DNA of 64,000 nucleotides from Struthio camelus (Eukaryota; Chordata; Aves; Struthioniformes; Struthionidae). Shown here piece by piece: positions 63,001 through 64,000 of the stretch. Within the stretch, counting starts at the first letter, position 1. Every line of letters begins with the position of its first letter. Where the stretch lies: positions 3,038,001 through 3,102,000 of the forward strand of contig NC_090952.1 in NCBI RefSeq assembly GCF_040807025.1. The letters run 5' to 3'. The notes beneath the pieces are model-generated. The model was not told the origin of the DNA. It worked only from the letters and a program-made list of their open reading frames with translations, and did not search any database. The position numbers and the translations under genes were made by a program.

Positions 63001-64000
63001 GTCGGGTCTGAAACCACTCCGCCAGGGCCAAAACCACTCGGCTGACCTTAAAACTACTCCATCATGCCTAAAACCACACCATTGGGGCTGAAACCACTCC
63101 GCTGAGCAGAAAAGCACTGCGTCGGGGCTGAAACCACTGCGCCAAGCCTGAAACCACTCCGTCGGGGCTGAAATCACTCCGCCGAGCCTGAAACCACTCC
63201 ACCGAGCCGGAAACCACTACGCTGACATTAAAACCACTCCGTCGGGGCTAAACCGCTCCGCCGAGCCTAAAACCACTGTGTTGGGGCTGAAACCGCTCCG
63301 CCGAGCCTAAAACCACTGTGTCGGGGCTGAAACTACTCCGTCGGGGACAAAACAACTCCGTCCGGGTCAAAACCACTCCATCAAGCATAAAACCAGTGCG
63401 TCAGGGCTGAAACCACTCTGCCTAGCCAAAAACCCCTCCATCGGGGCTGAAATCACTCCGCCGAGCCTAAAACCACTGCGTCAGGCTGAAAACCACTCCG
63501 TCGAGCCTGAAACCACCCCGCCCGGGCCGAAACCACTCTGCCAGGCCTGTAACCACTCCATCGGGGCCTGGAACCGCTCCGCTGAGCCTAAAACCACTCC
63601 GTTGTGGCCGAAACCACTCCGTCGGGGCTGAAAGCACTCTGTCAAGGCTACATCGCTCCGTCGGGGTCAAAACCGCTCCACTGGAGCAGGAGAACTCCAC
63701 TACAGCTGAAACCGTTCCATCGGGCCCCAGTCTGCTCCATCGGGCCCCAAACTGCTCCGTCGGGCCTCAATCCACTCCCTCAAGCTGAAAAGATCTCTGT
63801 CAGTCCTCACACTTCTCCGTCAAGCTCGAAACCACTCTATCATCACGTTCAAAACCACTCCGACAGGCCTGAAACCTCTCCATCAAGCTTGACACCACTC
63901 TTCCGGGCCCGACATCACCCCGCCTGGCCCAACACTGCTCCATCGGGCCCCACACTGCTCCGCCGGGCCCCACACTGCTCCGTGAGGCTCGACACCACTC

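Larger units (their letters stand above)
40412..64000. repeat. Satellite array of a 20-bp unit (>23 kb)
   Basis: From 40412 to the window end nearly every 20 bp repeats the theme 'GGGGCTGAAACCACTCCGCC'; a second common variant is 'CGAGCCTAAAACCACTCCGC'. Each unit has one A3-A4 tract and one to three CpGs. Units at the left edge are more diverged. From about 63700 the A tract is replaced in many units by CCCC/CACA variants. Because 20 bp is not a multiple of three, three units encode a 20-residue period. The minus strand is nearly free of stops in all frames, producing long spurious frames. No transposon or gene interrupts the array. It continues outside the window. Confidence 0.97.

Noticed and set aside
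40412..64000. CRISPR-like array
   Set aside because: Repeats are contiguous 20-bp units without unique spacers, in a vertebrate genome.
40412..64000. Telomeric or classical G-quadruplex array
   Set aside because: No TTAGGG runs; GGGG occurs once per ~20 bp with loops far longer than usual quadruplex loops.

Overview
This window is vertebrate nuclear DNA and almost certainly avian. It carries three CR1 LINE copies with the typical CR1 3' end, a decayed endogenous retrovirus, compact GC-rich introns, CpG islands and a very high load of GC-rich tandem repeats. That mixture fits a bird microchromosome or a subtelomeric/heterochromatin edge. The species cannot be told from the sequence.

Layout from left to right. 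1-1190 is a degenerate ~31-bp minisatellite. 1858-2860 is a nested inverted-repeat (fold-back) block. 3280-5190 looks like transcribed leftward (minus strand), ending near a minus-strand polyadenylation signal. 4800-6165 is a CpG island. 5990-8142 is a ~30-bp minisatellite split by a minus-strand CR1 (6166-7299). 8143-9605 shows nothing recognisable. 9606-10562 is a second, older CR1 (plus strand). 11303-23278 is the one clear protein-coding gene: a 22-exon maestro HEAT-like repeat (MROH) family gene whose exons join in frame into 1,196 codons. It begins with a repetitive acidic exon. A probable solo LTR starts about 110 bp after its stop codon. 26226-30860 is a minus-strand endogenous retrovirus remnant (gag-like, protease, reverse transcriptase and connection regions, all broken), split by a plus-strand CR1 (28478-30198). 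30861-38440 has no recognisable exon, but its plus strand is rich in A and C, suggesting minus-strand transcription. 38440-40180 is a second CpG island whose core is a near-copy of the first. From 40412 to the window end runs a >23-kb satellite built on a 20-bp unit, with homogenised blocks and ~10.5-kb higher-order duplications.

The most notable structure is the pair of paralogous CpG-island promoters about 33.8 kb apart. Both keep three CCAAT boxes at 32/31-bp spacing. Both have probable leftward transcription on the left and a GC-rich tandem repeat on the right. The second most notable is the 20-bp satellite, where short unit runs at paralogous positions differ only in copy number (43 vs 56; 7, 6, 5; 5, 3, 4). 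This is direct evidence of recent local expansion and contraction. The MROH gene is the only locus for which I would predict a protein. The many long ORFs elsewhere are by-products of repeats or GC-rich composition.
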